NCBI GenBank assembly: GCA_964601265.1
Contig: CAZRMT010000001.1
Span: 35,718-99,717, forward strand
Source: UBA4675 sp964601265
GTDB lineage: Bacteria > Bacillota > Clostridia > Christensenellales > Borkfalkiaceae
Direction of reading: 5' to 3'
Length of the DNA stretch: 64,000 nucleotides
The first letter of the stretch is position 1, and every line of letters begins with the position of its first letter. The notes under the pieces are model-generated. The model worked only from the letters and a program-made list of their open reading frames with translations, was not told the DNA's origin and made no database searches. Below, piece by piece: positions 51,689 through 59,293 of the stretch. The translations under genes were made by a program, and so were the position numbers.

Positions 51689-52687
51689 ATGGGTACTTTT
51701 ACATTTAGACGATTTTTCAAAAAAATACTGATATTTATGGTTATAGTATCGGTATTTTTTTCTTTTTCGCATAGTAAAAAAGTTTATGCAAAGCAGATTT
51801 ATTATATAGGCGGACAAACGGCAGGTTTTATACTAAACGAAGAGGGTGTCGACGTGCTGGCGGTTACGGACGTTTTAACTGAAAAAGGAATATCAAGTCC
51901 GACGAAAGAGGCCGATATACGTTTAGGCGATATATTATTGTCTTTAAACGATAACAAAATAAAAAGCGGTTTAGATTTAGAAAGAGTTTTATCCGAATAT
52001 AATAACGAATTATTAACTGCTAAAATAAAGAGAAACGATAAAGTCATATTAAAAGACGTCGTTCCCGTGAAAGATATTAACGGGAAATACCGTTTAGGTT
52101 TAATCGTAAGAGATGCCGTAACGGGTATAGGAACTATAACTTACTACGATTCAAACGGAAATTTTTCGGCACTCGGGCATCCGATTTATAGGGACGGATA
52201 CGATTTACTTGAAATTTCAGGCGGTAAAATTTTTTCTTGTATGATTATAGGCGTTGATAAAGGAGTAAAAGGATACACGGGAGAACTTAAAGGCGTTTTT
52301 TCGCCGTCTGACGAAATCGGAATTATAACTTCTAACACTAACGTTGGTATAAAAGGAAAAATTACCGAGAAAATTTCGGACAAGGAAGCGGAAATCGGTA
52401 AAGCGAAACAAGGTAGTGCGTCTATTTATTGTTGTGTGGACGGAAATGAAGTAAAAGAGTATTCGGTTTTGATAGTAAAAACGGATTATAATGACAAAAG
52501 CAATAAAAATTTCGTAATAAAAATAACGGATAAACAACTTATAGAAAAAACGGGCGGGATAGTGCAAGGAATGAGCGGAAGTCCGATTGTTCAAAACGGG
52601 AAACTTGTCGGGGCGATAACGCACGTTTTCGTTAACGACCCTCAACGGGGCTATGGAATAGCAATAGAAAAAATGATAAACGAATAA
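51689..52687 (+). CDS. spoIVB: SpoIVB serine peptidase (S55)
   Basis: 332 residues. One N-terminal membrane helix (about 10-30), a PDZ domain (about 95-145, ADIRLGDILLSL), and an S55 peptidase domain with His in LGHPIY and the catalytic Ser in GMSGSP. SpoIVB is secreted from the forespore and triggers pro-sigma-K processing. It follows recN as in Bacillus, but spo0A does not follow it here. No good ribosome binding site is seen before the ATG. Confidence 0.9.
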   Translation: MGTFTFRRFFKKILIFMVIVSVFFSFSHSKKVYAKQIYYIGGQTAGFILNEEGVDVLAVTDVLTEKGISSPTKEADIRLGDILLSLNDNKIKSGLDLERVLSEYNNELLTAKIKRNDKVILKDVVPVKDINGKYRLGLIVRDAVTGIGTITYYDSNGNFSALGHPIYRDGYDLLEISGGKIFSCMIIGVDKGVKGYTGELKGVFSPSDEIGIITSNTNVGIKGKITEKISDKEAEIGKAKQGSASIYCCVDGNEVKEYSVLIVKTDYNDKSNKNFVIKITDKQLIEKTGGIVQGMSGSPIVQNGKLVGAITHVFVNDPQRGYGIAIEKMINE

Positions 52688-52692
52688 AAAAT

Positions 52693-52727
52693 AAAAGCGC
52701 TTCATATTGTTATATGAGGTGCTTTTT
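52693..52727 (+). terminator. Hairpin after spoIVB that contains the spoIIM ribosome binding site
   Basis: The arms 52693-52707 and 52712-52726 pair over 15 bp with two G-U wobbles around TGTT, ending in TTTTTA. The 3' arm includes GAGGTG (52716-52721), the binding site for the gene starting at 52728. It may end spoIVB transcripts and also mask the next start. Confidence 0.7.
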
Positions 52728-53321
52728 ATGTTCCGTAAAAAAATTAAAAGGTTTATAAAAAGTTTTTGTACCAATCAAATTTTATGTATTTTTTTTATAA
52801 TTGCATATTTTATCGGGGTTATTTTAGGAATTATTTTCGGGAAAAATTTAAACGAGTACTCTGATTTATTTATTGTTGTCAATAATTATCACACGATGAT
52901 AATAGGGTTATATTCAAATCCTATAAAGTTAACTTTTACAAGAATTTTTAATAATTTTTTTTATTTTTTGTTGCTTTGGATATTATGCGTATCCGTTTAT
53001 TTGTCTGTGTTTGTTGCAATAACTTTTTTTTATAGAGGACTGGTATTAGGTAACGTTTTTTTCTTGTTTTATAACGCTTATTCCGTGCACGGAATAATAA
53101 TATATATTTTTATCGTGTTTGTACAAAATTTAATAGTTTCGTTTGCCTTATTTTTTACCGTTTGTCTTGTTTATGATATGAGATTAAAAAGCAGAAAGAA
53201 ATATTTAACGTTAAAATATTTTAAATGCTATGGAATGGGTTTTTTAATTGCTTTTTTCGGGGCTTTATACGAATTATTGTTGCTCGTAATGTTTTTTAGA
53301 CCGTTAAATATTTATTTTTAA
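52728..53321 (+). CDS. spoIIM: Stage II sporulation protein M-like membrane protein
   Basis: 197 residues from ATG 52728, set by GAGGTG (52716-52721). About five membrane helices after a basic N-terminus. The segment RGLVLGNVFFLFYNAYSVHG followed by VQNLIVSFAL resembles the SpoIIM/DUF95 pattern. SpoIIM works with SpoIID and SpoIIP to remove septal peptidoglycan during engulfment. The match is by eye and position between sporulation genes, so the name is moderate in certainty. Confidence 0.58.
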   Translation: MFRKKIKRFIKSFCTNQILCIFFIIAYFIGVILGIIFGKNLNEYSDLFIVVNNYHTMIIGLYSNPIKLTFTRIFNNFFYFLLLWILCVSVYLSVFVAITFFYRGLVLGNVFFLFYNAYSVHGIIIYIFIVFVQNLIVSFALFFTVCLVYDMRLKSRKKYLTLKYFKCYGMGFLIAFFGALYELLLLVMFFRPLNIYF

Positions 53322-53379
53322 GAATAATTATCGTTTAAAATACAAAAACTACCTTTAACAATATAAAAGAGGTATTTTT

Positions 53380-54540
53380 ATGAGAAACAAATTATTTCCT
53401 TTATTTTTTAGTATTTTATTGTGTTTTTCAATTTTTAATACTACAATTGTTAAGGCGCAGACTAATTACGATGAAATAAATGCTAAATGTAAATCGGCGT
53501 ATTTAATGGATTTTCAAAGCGGAACCGTAATATATGCAAAAAATGAAAATTCCAGACTACCTATTGCAAGTATGACTAAACTTATGACTTTATTATTGAC
53601 TTTTGAAAACGTTGAAAACGGGAATTTATTGTTAGACGAAAAAATAATAGCAAGTAAAAATGCTAGCGGAATGGGTGGCTCACAAGTTTTTTTAGAAGAA
53701 AACGGGGAATACGTTTGTTGTGAACTTATAAAAGCCGTAATTATTGCTTCGGCTAACGACGCTTCCGTTGCATTGTGCGAAAGGTTGTACGGCAGTGAAG
53801 GGAATGCAGTGGATGAAATGAATAGAAAAGCAAAAGAAATGGGCATGGATAACACGCTTTACTCTAATTGTACGGGACTTACTAAACCTACGCAATATTC
53901 TTGTGCAAAAGACGTTGCGCTCTTGTTAAAAGAATTATGTCGATACGACGAATATTTTTCATACAGTAAAATTTGGATGGATGAAATAAAACACCCCTCG
54001 GGCAACGTTACGTCGCTTACAAACACTAATAAATTAGTAAGGTTTTACGACGGGTGCGACGGGGGTAAAACAGGATTTACGAATGAAGCGGGTTTTTGTT
54101 TGTCGGCAACCGCTAAACGCGGAGCGATGAGGTTGATATCGGTTTGTATAGGCGGTGAAACAAGCAAAGATAGATTTAATGCGGTAAGCTCTATGTTTAA
54201 TTACGGATTTTCTAATTATTCCGAAAAATGTGTTTTTGAAAGAGCTGAAGAACTAGACAGAGTCATAAAAATAAACGGCGGTAAAAAAGAAAAAATTCAA
54301 TTAGTTTATGAAAAAGAATGTTATCTTTTCGGTAAAAAGAACGAAAAAATAGATTATAGTTTATCTTACGAAATTCCAAGCAAGGTTAAGGCGCCTATAA
54401 AACAAGGCGAAAAGTTAGGAAAGGTTAAAGTTTTTGTTGATAATATATGTGTTTGCGAAACGAATTTAGTTGCAAAAGAAAACGTGGACGCTAAAAACTA
54501 TATTGATGAAATAGTTCAAATTGCAGGCGAGTGGGCGTAA
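53380..54540 (+). CDS. dacF: D-alanyl-D-alanine carboxypeptidase (DacF type)
   Basis: 386 residues. A signal peptide ends about residue 26 (VKAQ). Class A low-molecular-mass PBP motifs: S64-MTK, S124-A-N, and K230-TG. It trims the terminal D-Ala from peptidoglycan stems outside the membrane. As in B. subtilis it lies directly before spoIIAA, but a terminator stands between them here. AGAGG precedes the ATG. Confidence 0.92.
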   Translation: MRNKLFPLFFSILLCFSIFNTTIVKAQTNYDEINAKCKSAYLMDFQSGTVIYAKNENSRLPIASMTKLMTLLLTFENVENGNLLLDEKIIASKNASGMGGSQVFLEENGEYVCCELIKAVIIASANDASVALCERLYGSEGNAVDEMNRKAKEMGMDNTLYSNCTGLTKPTQYSCAKDVALLLKELCRYDEYFSYSKIWMDEIKHPSGNVTSLTNTNKLVRFYDGCDGGKTGFTNEAGFCLSATAKRGAMRLISVCIGGETSKDRFNAVSSMFNYGFSNYSEKCVFERAEELDRVIKINGGKKEKIQLVYEKECYLFGKKNEKIDYSLSYEIPSKVKAPIKQGEKLGKVKVFVDNICVCETNLVAKENVDAKNYIDEIVQIAGEWA

Positions 54541-54558
54541 AACGATAAAATTGTTAAA

Positions 54559-54596
54559 AAAACGACAAATTCGATAAGAATTCGTCGTTTTTTTTA
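54559..54596 (+). terminator. Terminator between dacF and spoIIAA
   Basis: AACGAC-A-AATTC (54561-54572) pairs with GAATT-C-GTCGTT (54578-54589) with one A-C mismatch; a T-run follows. Confidence 0.75.
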
Positions 54597-54625
54597 TATT
54601 ACAATAAAACAAAAAAGGAAAGCGT

Positions 54626-54937
54626 ATGGAAATTAAATATCAAATCGTGTCGGGGAATTTGTACGTTTTTTTTGACGGAGAATTAGACGAGTATTCGGCA
54701 CTAAAAACAAAATCCGTTCTAGATAAAATAATAGATGAAAATATGATGGTAAATAAGGCAGTGTTTAATTTATCGAAATTAACGTTTATGGATAGTACGG
54801 GTATAGGTCTTTTAATAGGTAGATATAAAAAACTTAATTCCGTGGGGGTTAAATGTTATTGGGAACAAGCATTGCCAAACGTTCAAAAAGTTATAGAAAT
54901 AAGCGGTTTAAACGGTTTAATTCCGCAATTAAGCTAA
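54626..54937 (+). CDS. spoIIAA: Anti-sigma factor antagonist SpoIIAA
   Basis: 103-residue STAS-domain protein. The phosphorylation site is Ser57 in MDSTGIGLLIGR. Unphosphorylated SpoIIAA binds SpoIIAB and frees sigma-F in the forespore. AAAGGAAAG precedes the ATG. I could not find a clear sigma-H promoter between the terminator and the gene. Confidence 0.95.
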   Translation: MEIKYQIVSGNLYVFFDGELDEYSALKTKSVLDKIIDENMMVNKAVFNLSKLTFMDSTGIGLLIGRYKKLNSVGVKCYWEQALPNVQKVIEISGLNGLIPQLS

Positions 54938-54949
54938 CGGAGAAAATAA

Positions 54950-55375
54950 ATGGAAAATAGTATTATATTAAAATTTTATTCTAGATCTGAAAACGAACAG
55001 TTGGCGAGGAATTGTATTTCTGCACTGTTGTTGCCGTTAAATCCTACCTTAGCGGAAATGGGTGACGTAAAAACTGCGGTTAGCGAAGCCGTAACCAACG
55101 CAATAGTACACGGTTATCCCGATTCACAAGGAATTGTGACTTTAGAGGCGAGTATTAAGGAAAATTTATTACATATAAAAGTTAAGGACGAGGGCGTGGG
55201 TATTCCCGACGTTAAAAAGGCTTTAGAACCGTTTTTTACGACTAAATCAGAAAAAGAGCGTTCGGGGATTGGTTTTACGATAATGCAAACTTTTATGGAT
55301 GATTTTGAGATTAAATCTGAAATAAATAAGGGGACGACCGTCAGTTTAACAAAGAAAATCAGTATAGGGAAATAA
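54950..55375 (+). CDS. spoIIAB: Anti-sigma F factor SpoIIAB
   Basis: 141 residues, GHKL-type kinase: AVSEAVTNAIVHGY (N box), VKDEGVGIPD (G1 box), and SGIGFTIM (G2). It holds sigma-F and phosphorylates SpoIIAA. It sits 12 bases after spoIIAA and five before sigF. Confidence 0.96.
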   Translation: MENSIILKFYSRSENEQLARNCISALLLPLNPTLAEMGDVKTAVSEAVTNAIVHGYPDSQGIVTLEASIKENLLHIKVKDEGVGIPDVKKALEPFFTTKSEKERSGIGFTIMQTFMDDFEIKSEINKGTTVSLTKKISIGK

Positions 55376-55380
55376 ACGTA

Positions 55381-56100
55381 ATGCTAAATTCCGAAGAAAC
55401 TAGCAATCTTTTACAAAAAGCAAAGAATGGTGATAATCGAGCAAAAGAAATGTTGCTTATTAATAATTCGGGTTTAATAAAAAGTATTGCAAAAAGATTT
55501 ATTAATAAAGGCGTCGAGTACGACGATTTATATCAACTAGGTTGTATAGGCTTTATAAAGGCAATAGACAACTATGATTTTTCTTTTGAAAACAAATTTA
55601 CGACTTATGCCGTGCCTATGATTTTAGGCGAAATCAAAAGATTTTTAAGGGATAACGGAAGTATAAAAGTCTCAAGATTAATAAAAAATCAGGCATATAA
55701 AATAAATAGGTTTATTCAAGAATACAAAAATAACAACGGTTGCGAACCTAAAATCGAAGATATTTCAAAAGCGTTTAATATGAGCGGTGATGAAATTTCA
55801 TTTGTTTTAGATTCTTCAAAAATGCCGGTGTCTTTATATGGTAATATTGACGACGGTGATGAAGAAATGCCCGAATTATTGGAAAAAATCCCGGATTCTT
55901 TTAGTGAAGACGCATTGCTCGACAAAATAATGTTTTCATCGCTTATCGAAGAGTTGCCGGAAAGAGAAAAGAAAATTATTATAATGAGGTACTATTTTGA
56001 CAAAACTCAAAGTGAAACCGCAAAAATTATAGGGATTTCGCAAGTGCAAGTTTCGAGAATAGAGCAAAAAATTTTAGAAAAATTTAAAAAAGTCATATAA
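55381..56100 (+). CDS. sigF: RNA polymerase sigma factor F
   Basis: 239-residue sigma-70 family protein. Region 2 shows YDDLYQLGCIGFIKAIDNYD and KFTTYAVPMILGEIKRFLRD, and region 4 has QSETAKIIGISQVQVSRIEQ. Sigma-F is the first forespore-specific sigma. Its place after spoIIAA-spoIIAB separates it from sigma-G and sigma-B. A terminator shared with spoVG follows. Confidence 0.95.
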   Translation: MLNSEETSNLLQKAKNGDNRAKEMLLINNSGLIKSIAKRFINKGVEYDDLYQLGCIGFIKAIDNYDFSFENKFTTYAVPMILGEIKRFLRDNGSIKVSRLIKNQAYKINRFIQEYKNNNGCEPKIEDISKAFNMSGDEISFVLDSSKMPVSLYGNIDDGDEEMPELLEKIPDSFSEDALLDKIMFSSLIEELPEREKKIIIMRYYFDKTQSETAKIIGISQVQVSRIEQKILEKFKKVI

Positions 56101-56129
56101 AAAAATGCTTGCAACTTGCAAGCATTTTT
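56101..56129. terminator. Bidirectional terminator between sigF and spoVG
   Basis: Arms AAAAATGCTTGCA (56101-56113) and TGCAAGCATTTTT (56117-56129) around a 3-base loop, with A and T runs on either side. Confidence 0.88.
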
Positions 56130-56393
56130 TTAACCGTTTATACATTTCTCGTATTCGTTTAAAATAACTTCGGTAAATAAATTCCTAGTTTCGCTGTTAA
56201 TCGGGTGAATTAAGTCTTTATACGTTCCGTCGTCGATTTTTTTGGCGGGCATTGCGACCATTCTACCTTTTTCGTTTTCAATAATCTTTATATCGTGAAC
56301 AGCGATACAATCGTCGATTACTAAGGACGCCACTGCCTTTAATTTGGAATCTTCTCTGTTAAGAAGCCTTATTTTTACATTAGATAATTTCAT
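56130..56393 (-). CDS. spoVG: RNA-binding regulator SpoVG
   Basis: 87 residues: VKIRLLNREDSKLKAVASLV, VHDIKIIENEKGRMVAMPAKK and DLIHPINSETR define SpoVG. It is a small nucleic-acid-binding regulator that affects asymmetric septation and other processes. GAGGTG precedes the ATG. In Bacillus spoVG uses a sigma-H promoter; here a sigma-A-like one is seen. Confidence 0.95.
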   Translation of the reverse strand: MKLSNVKIRLLNREDSKLKAVASLVIDDCIAVHDIKIIENEKGRMVAMPAKKIDDGTYKDLIHPINSETRNLFTEVILNEYEKCING

Positions 56394-56417
56394 TTCTACA
56401 CCTCATCATTTTTTTAT

Positions 56418-56446
56418 ATTATACTTTATCCAAATTTACATTTCAA
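56418..56446 (-). promoter_or_regulatory. Sigma-A promoter of spoVG
   Basis: On the minus strand TTGAAA (56446-56441), 17-bp spacer, TATAAT (56423-56418), about 25 bases before the ATG. Confidence 0.8.
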
Positions 56447-56526
56447 TAGAAAATAAAAATTTTTTTATCGTTTTTAAATTTTTTTATACTTAAAAACATA
56501 TATTTTTATAGGAAAGATATGCAAAA

Positions 56527-57846
56527 ATGAGTAAAAAAATTTTTTTTGTTGGAATATGCGGTGTCGGTATGTCGGCTTTGGCAAAATTGTCTAAAAAAAT
56601 GGGGTATAACGTTGAAGGAAGCGACCTTTTTTGTTGTGAAACTTCGGAAGAACTTGAGCGTGAAGGGATAAAAGTGTATATCGGACACAATAAAAATAAC
56701 GTTAAAAACCAAGATTTAATTGTTTATTCTTCCGCTGTTTCTAGGGAGAACGTTGAACTGACGCAGGCGAAAATAAATAATATACCGATTTTTTCCAGAG
56801 CAGAATTTTTATATGAACTCTCGAAATTGTTTCGTATAAAGATAGGCGTAGCAGGTTCTCACGGGAAAACTACGACTACTTCTGTTTTGGGAAATATTCT
56901 AATTAAAAATAGAAAGCCGCGTACTATTGTCTTGGGCGGAGAAAGTGTTAATTTCGGAAACTTATATTATGGCGGAAATGAAATTTTTTTAAGTGAGGTT
57001 TGCGAGTATAAAAAAAATATCGATAAGTTTTCCTCCGATATTGCGATTTGCCTTAACGTCGATAACGACCATTTAGAGTGTTATAAAAATTTTGACGAAT
57101 TGAAAGAGAGTTTTTTTAATTTCTTAAATAAGGCAAAATATAAAATAATAAATATAGACGATGAAAATTTAAAAGATTATCAAGGTGAAAACGTTATTTT
57201 GTTTTCTATAAATAACGAGAATGCGGATTATTTTGCAAAAACGACGCAAGTAGGTGAAGGTGAAATATATTTCGACGTATATAAAAAACATAAATATTAT
57301 TTTTCGTCGAAAATAAAAAGTATTTGTTTACATGATTTATATAACGTTTTAGCGAGCGTGTGCACGGCGGATTTATTAAAAATAAACTTAAAAGAAGTTG
57401 ACTTAGGATTAAAGAGTTACGAAGGCGTAAAACGAAGAATGGAATTTCTCGGAGAAAAGAATAATGTAAAATATTTTGCCGATTATGCGCATCATCCTAC
57501 CGAAATAGAAAGTACCGTTAAATCGTTTAAAAAAATATTTAATAATGATTTTCTAGTTGTTTTTCAGCCACATACTTTTTCAAGAACAAAACTTTTATTT
57601 AATAAATTTTTAAACGTTTTAGGACAAAGAGATAATTTGGTGATTTATAAAACTTATCCTTCCAGAGAAAGCGAGAAAGACGGTATGAGCGGATACGATT
57701 TGGCGCTTGCGTTAAATTGCCCGTATGCTACTGACACAAAAAAAATTTCAGACGAAATAAATCGTCTGAATAAAAAAGCAGTTTTATTTTTGGGTGCGGG
57801 TGATATATACGAAATAGCTAAATATTTAGCTAAAAGGAAATTATAA
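56527..57846 (+). CDS. murC: UDP-N-acetylmuramate--L-alanine ligase
   Basis: 439 residues. FVGICGVGMSALA at the N-terminus, P-loop GSHGKTTTTS, NVDNDHLECY and FADYAHHPTEI mark MurC, the first Mur ligase. It sits alone, 28 kb from the dcw cluster. TAGGAAAG lies ten bases before the ATG; a three-codon frame ATG-CAA-AAA-TGA overlaps the start but is probably chance. Its last six bases overlap the convergent dehydrogenase gene, and no terminator lies between. Confidence 0.94.
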   Translation: MSKKIFFVGICGVGMSALAKLSKKMGYNVEGSDLFCCETSEELEREGIKVYIGHNKNNVKNQDLIVYSSAVSRENVELTQAKINNIPIFSRAEFLYELSKLFRIKIGVAGSHGKTTTTSVLGNILIKNRKPRTIVLGGESVNFGNLYYGGNEIFLSEVCEYKKNIDKFSSDIAICLNVDNDHLECYKNFDELKESFFNFLNKAKYKIINIDDENLKDYQGENVILFSINNENADYFAKTTQVGEGEIYFDVYKKHKYYFSSKIKSICLHDLYNVLASVCTADLLKINLKEVDLGLKSYEGVKRRMEFLGEKNNVKYFADYAHHPTEIESTVKSFKKIFNNDFLVVFQPHTFSRTKLLFNKFLNVLGQRDNLVIYKTYPSRESEKDGMSGYDLALALNCPYATDTKKISDEINRLNKKAVLFLGAGDIYEIAKYLAKRKL

Positions 57847-58854
57847 TTCCATTAAGTTGACGTAACAGGGCGTGAAACCTTTTTTTTCGCACTCGGCAAA
57901 ATATTTACCGACTTCATTAAATTTAATTTGTTTAAACGAATAAAACGAAGTGTCGATTTTTTTCGTTGCAAGTAAATTTATGGCTGTTTCTATGTTTCCG
58001 TATCCGTTTTTAACGAAATAAAGGCATAGTTGTTTATCCATTACCTTCGCTAAATTCAAGACTATATTATAATAATCGAAACCGCTGAATACAACCGTTG
58101 CGTTTGGTGAGGCAAGTTTTGAAATATAATCCGTAGAAAGCTCCGTTCCGCAAGCGTAAATAACTTTTTGACTCATTCTTCCGCCGGTTATTTCGCTAAT
58201 TTGTCGTTCCGTGTTTTCGTCGGCAGGCATAGAGTAATATACGCCTGCGCTTTCTGTAAAAGATTTTATTGATTCGTCGTTCGAAATAAGAATAGGTATG
58301 CCTTTGTAATAGGAAACTAGTTGAGATAGGATTACCGATTGTATTCCGTTTCCTATTATTAAAACGTGTTCTCCGCTTTTTACGTCTATTTTTTCTATCG
58401 TCGAAATACATAGGGCAATGATGTCTAGCAATAATGCGTCTTTATCGGTAACTGTTGAAGGTAAGGCAAAAATTTGTCTGTTGGGAGCTATTGCAAACTC
58501 TTTTAGAACGCCCTCCTGATTTCTTCCCGAAAAACGCATATCCGAACATTTTTCTTCATTGCCGACGACACATTCGTAACATTCTTCGCAGTTGACTAGG
58601 GCAGATAGATAAACTCTACTACCTTTTTGGAATTCGTATGCGCCGTCATTTCCGAACTCGCTGATAATTCCGACCGAAAAGCTACCGGGGATGAACGGAT
58701 AATCGATTTTATTGTCGCCGAGGTAAGATTTGTAGGCGAACTTATCGAGCAAAACTTTCGTTATTTTTATTTTGGAGTATTCAACGTCGTCAACCATTTC
58801 CGTTTTATTTGTTTGTTGAATGTTTTTTTTGTCGTTTATTTGCCAAACTAACAT
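57841..58854 (-). CDS. Zinc-type medium-chain dehydrogenase lacking catalytic zinc ligands
   Basis: 337 residues of the medium-chain dehydrogenase (MDR) type. The structural-zinc cysteines are intact: C-x2-C-x2-C-x7-C in CEECYECVVGNEEKC near residue 95. A nucleotide-binding motif IGNGIQSV follows. The catalytic-zinc sites look lost: the usual Cys-Gly-Ser/Thr-Asp stretch is replaced by LLDKFAYKSY, and the usual GHE motif reads GSFS. Either the reaction does not use zinc or another set of ligands is used. Substrate unknown. AGGAGAA precedes the ATG. Confidence 0.8.
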   Translation of the reverse strand: MLVWQINDKKNIQQTNKTEMVDDVEYSKIKITKVLLDKFAYKSYLGDNKIDYPFIPGSFSVGIISEFGNDGAYEFQKGSRVYLSALVNCEECYECVVGNEEKCSDMRFSGRNQEGVLKEFAIAPNRQIFALPSTVTDKDALLLDIIALCISTIEKIDVKSGEHVLIIGNGIQSVILSQLVSYYKGIPILISNDESIKSFTESAGVYYSMPADENTERQISEITGGRMSQKVIYACGTELSTDYISKLASPNATVVFSGFDYYNIVLNLAKVMDKQLCLYFVKNGYGNIETAINLLATKKIDTSFYSFKQIKFNEVGKYFAECEKKGFTPCYVNLMEL

Positions 58855-58943
58855 ATTTTCTCCTTTTTTCTGTTGTATTATATCCTAAAAAAAGAAAAAT
58901 GGCAACAAAATAAGAGTAATTAAAAAAAATAGGTTTTAAATAG

Positions 58944-58972
58944 TTGACTACGTTTTTTTTTTAATATATAAT
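58944..58972 (+). promoter_or_regulatory. Sigma-A promoter of rpmE
   Basis: TTGACT (58944-58949), 17-bp spacer, TATAAT (58967-58972), about 33 bases before the start codon. Confidence 0.8.
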
Positions 58973-59005
58973 AAGTTACGTAAAAAAACAAGAGAGGTGA
59001 TAAAA

Positions 59006-59209
59006 GTGAAAGAAGGCATACATCCCGATTATAAGTTAGTTAAAGTGGAATGCGCTTGTGGAGAAACTTTTTTAACAGGTACTACTAAAAACGTTGAAGT
59101 AATAAAAGTTGATATCTGTTCTAAATGCCATCCTTTCTTTACTGGAAAACAGAAACTGGTTGACGCCGGCGGACGTGTTGACAGATTTAAGAAAAGATAC
59201 AATATTTAA
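59006..59209 (+). CDS. rpmE: 50S ribosomal protein L31 (zinc-binding form)
   Basis: 67 residues from GTG 59006, set by GAGAGGTG six bases before it and by the family start MKEGIHPDYK. An in-frame GTG at 58997 is inside that binding site. Four zinc cysteines are present (CAC near 16-18, CSKC near 37-40). L31 lies on the 50S near the 30S bridge. A second, zinc-free L31 copy is not in the window. Confidence 0.94.
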   Translation: MKEGIHPDYKLVKVECACGETFLTGTTKNVEVIKVDICSKCHPFFTGKQKLVDAGGRVDRFKKRYNI

Positions 59210-59230
59210 GTTTTATACAAGGCTTAAATT

Positions 59231-59257
59231 AGCTCTAAGGCAACTTAGAGCTTTTTT
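59231..59257 (+). terminator. Intrinsic terminator after rpmE
   Basis: Arms AGCTCTAAG (59231-59239) and CTTAGAGCT (59244-59252) around a GCAA tetraloop, then a T-run. It separates rpmE from the fusion gene, which may be read by read-through. Confidence 0.88.
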
Positions 59258-59293
59258 ATTAGTTGATTTTATTTTTTACTTAAAGAGGTCGTA

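Noticed and set aside
52217..52774. 185-codon open frame antisense to spoIVB and spoIIM
   Set aside because: It lies opposite a clear peptidase gene, has no ribosome binding site, and its protein is rich in Phe, Tyr and Arg, typical of a shadow of AT-rich coding sequence.
53346..53378. Weak hairpin that would cover the dacF ribosome binding site
   Set aside because: Only two short AT-rich stems with a bulge; much weaker than the one at spoIIM.
56519..56530. Three-codon upstream frame (ATG-CAA-AAA-TGA) overlapping the murC start
   Set aside because: The binding site is spaced for ATG 56527 and too close for ATG 56519, so a regulatory upstream frame is not supported.
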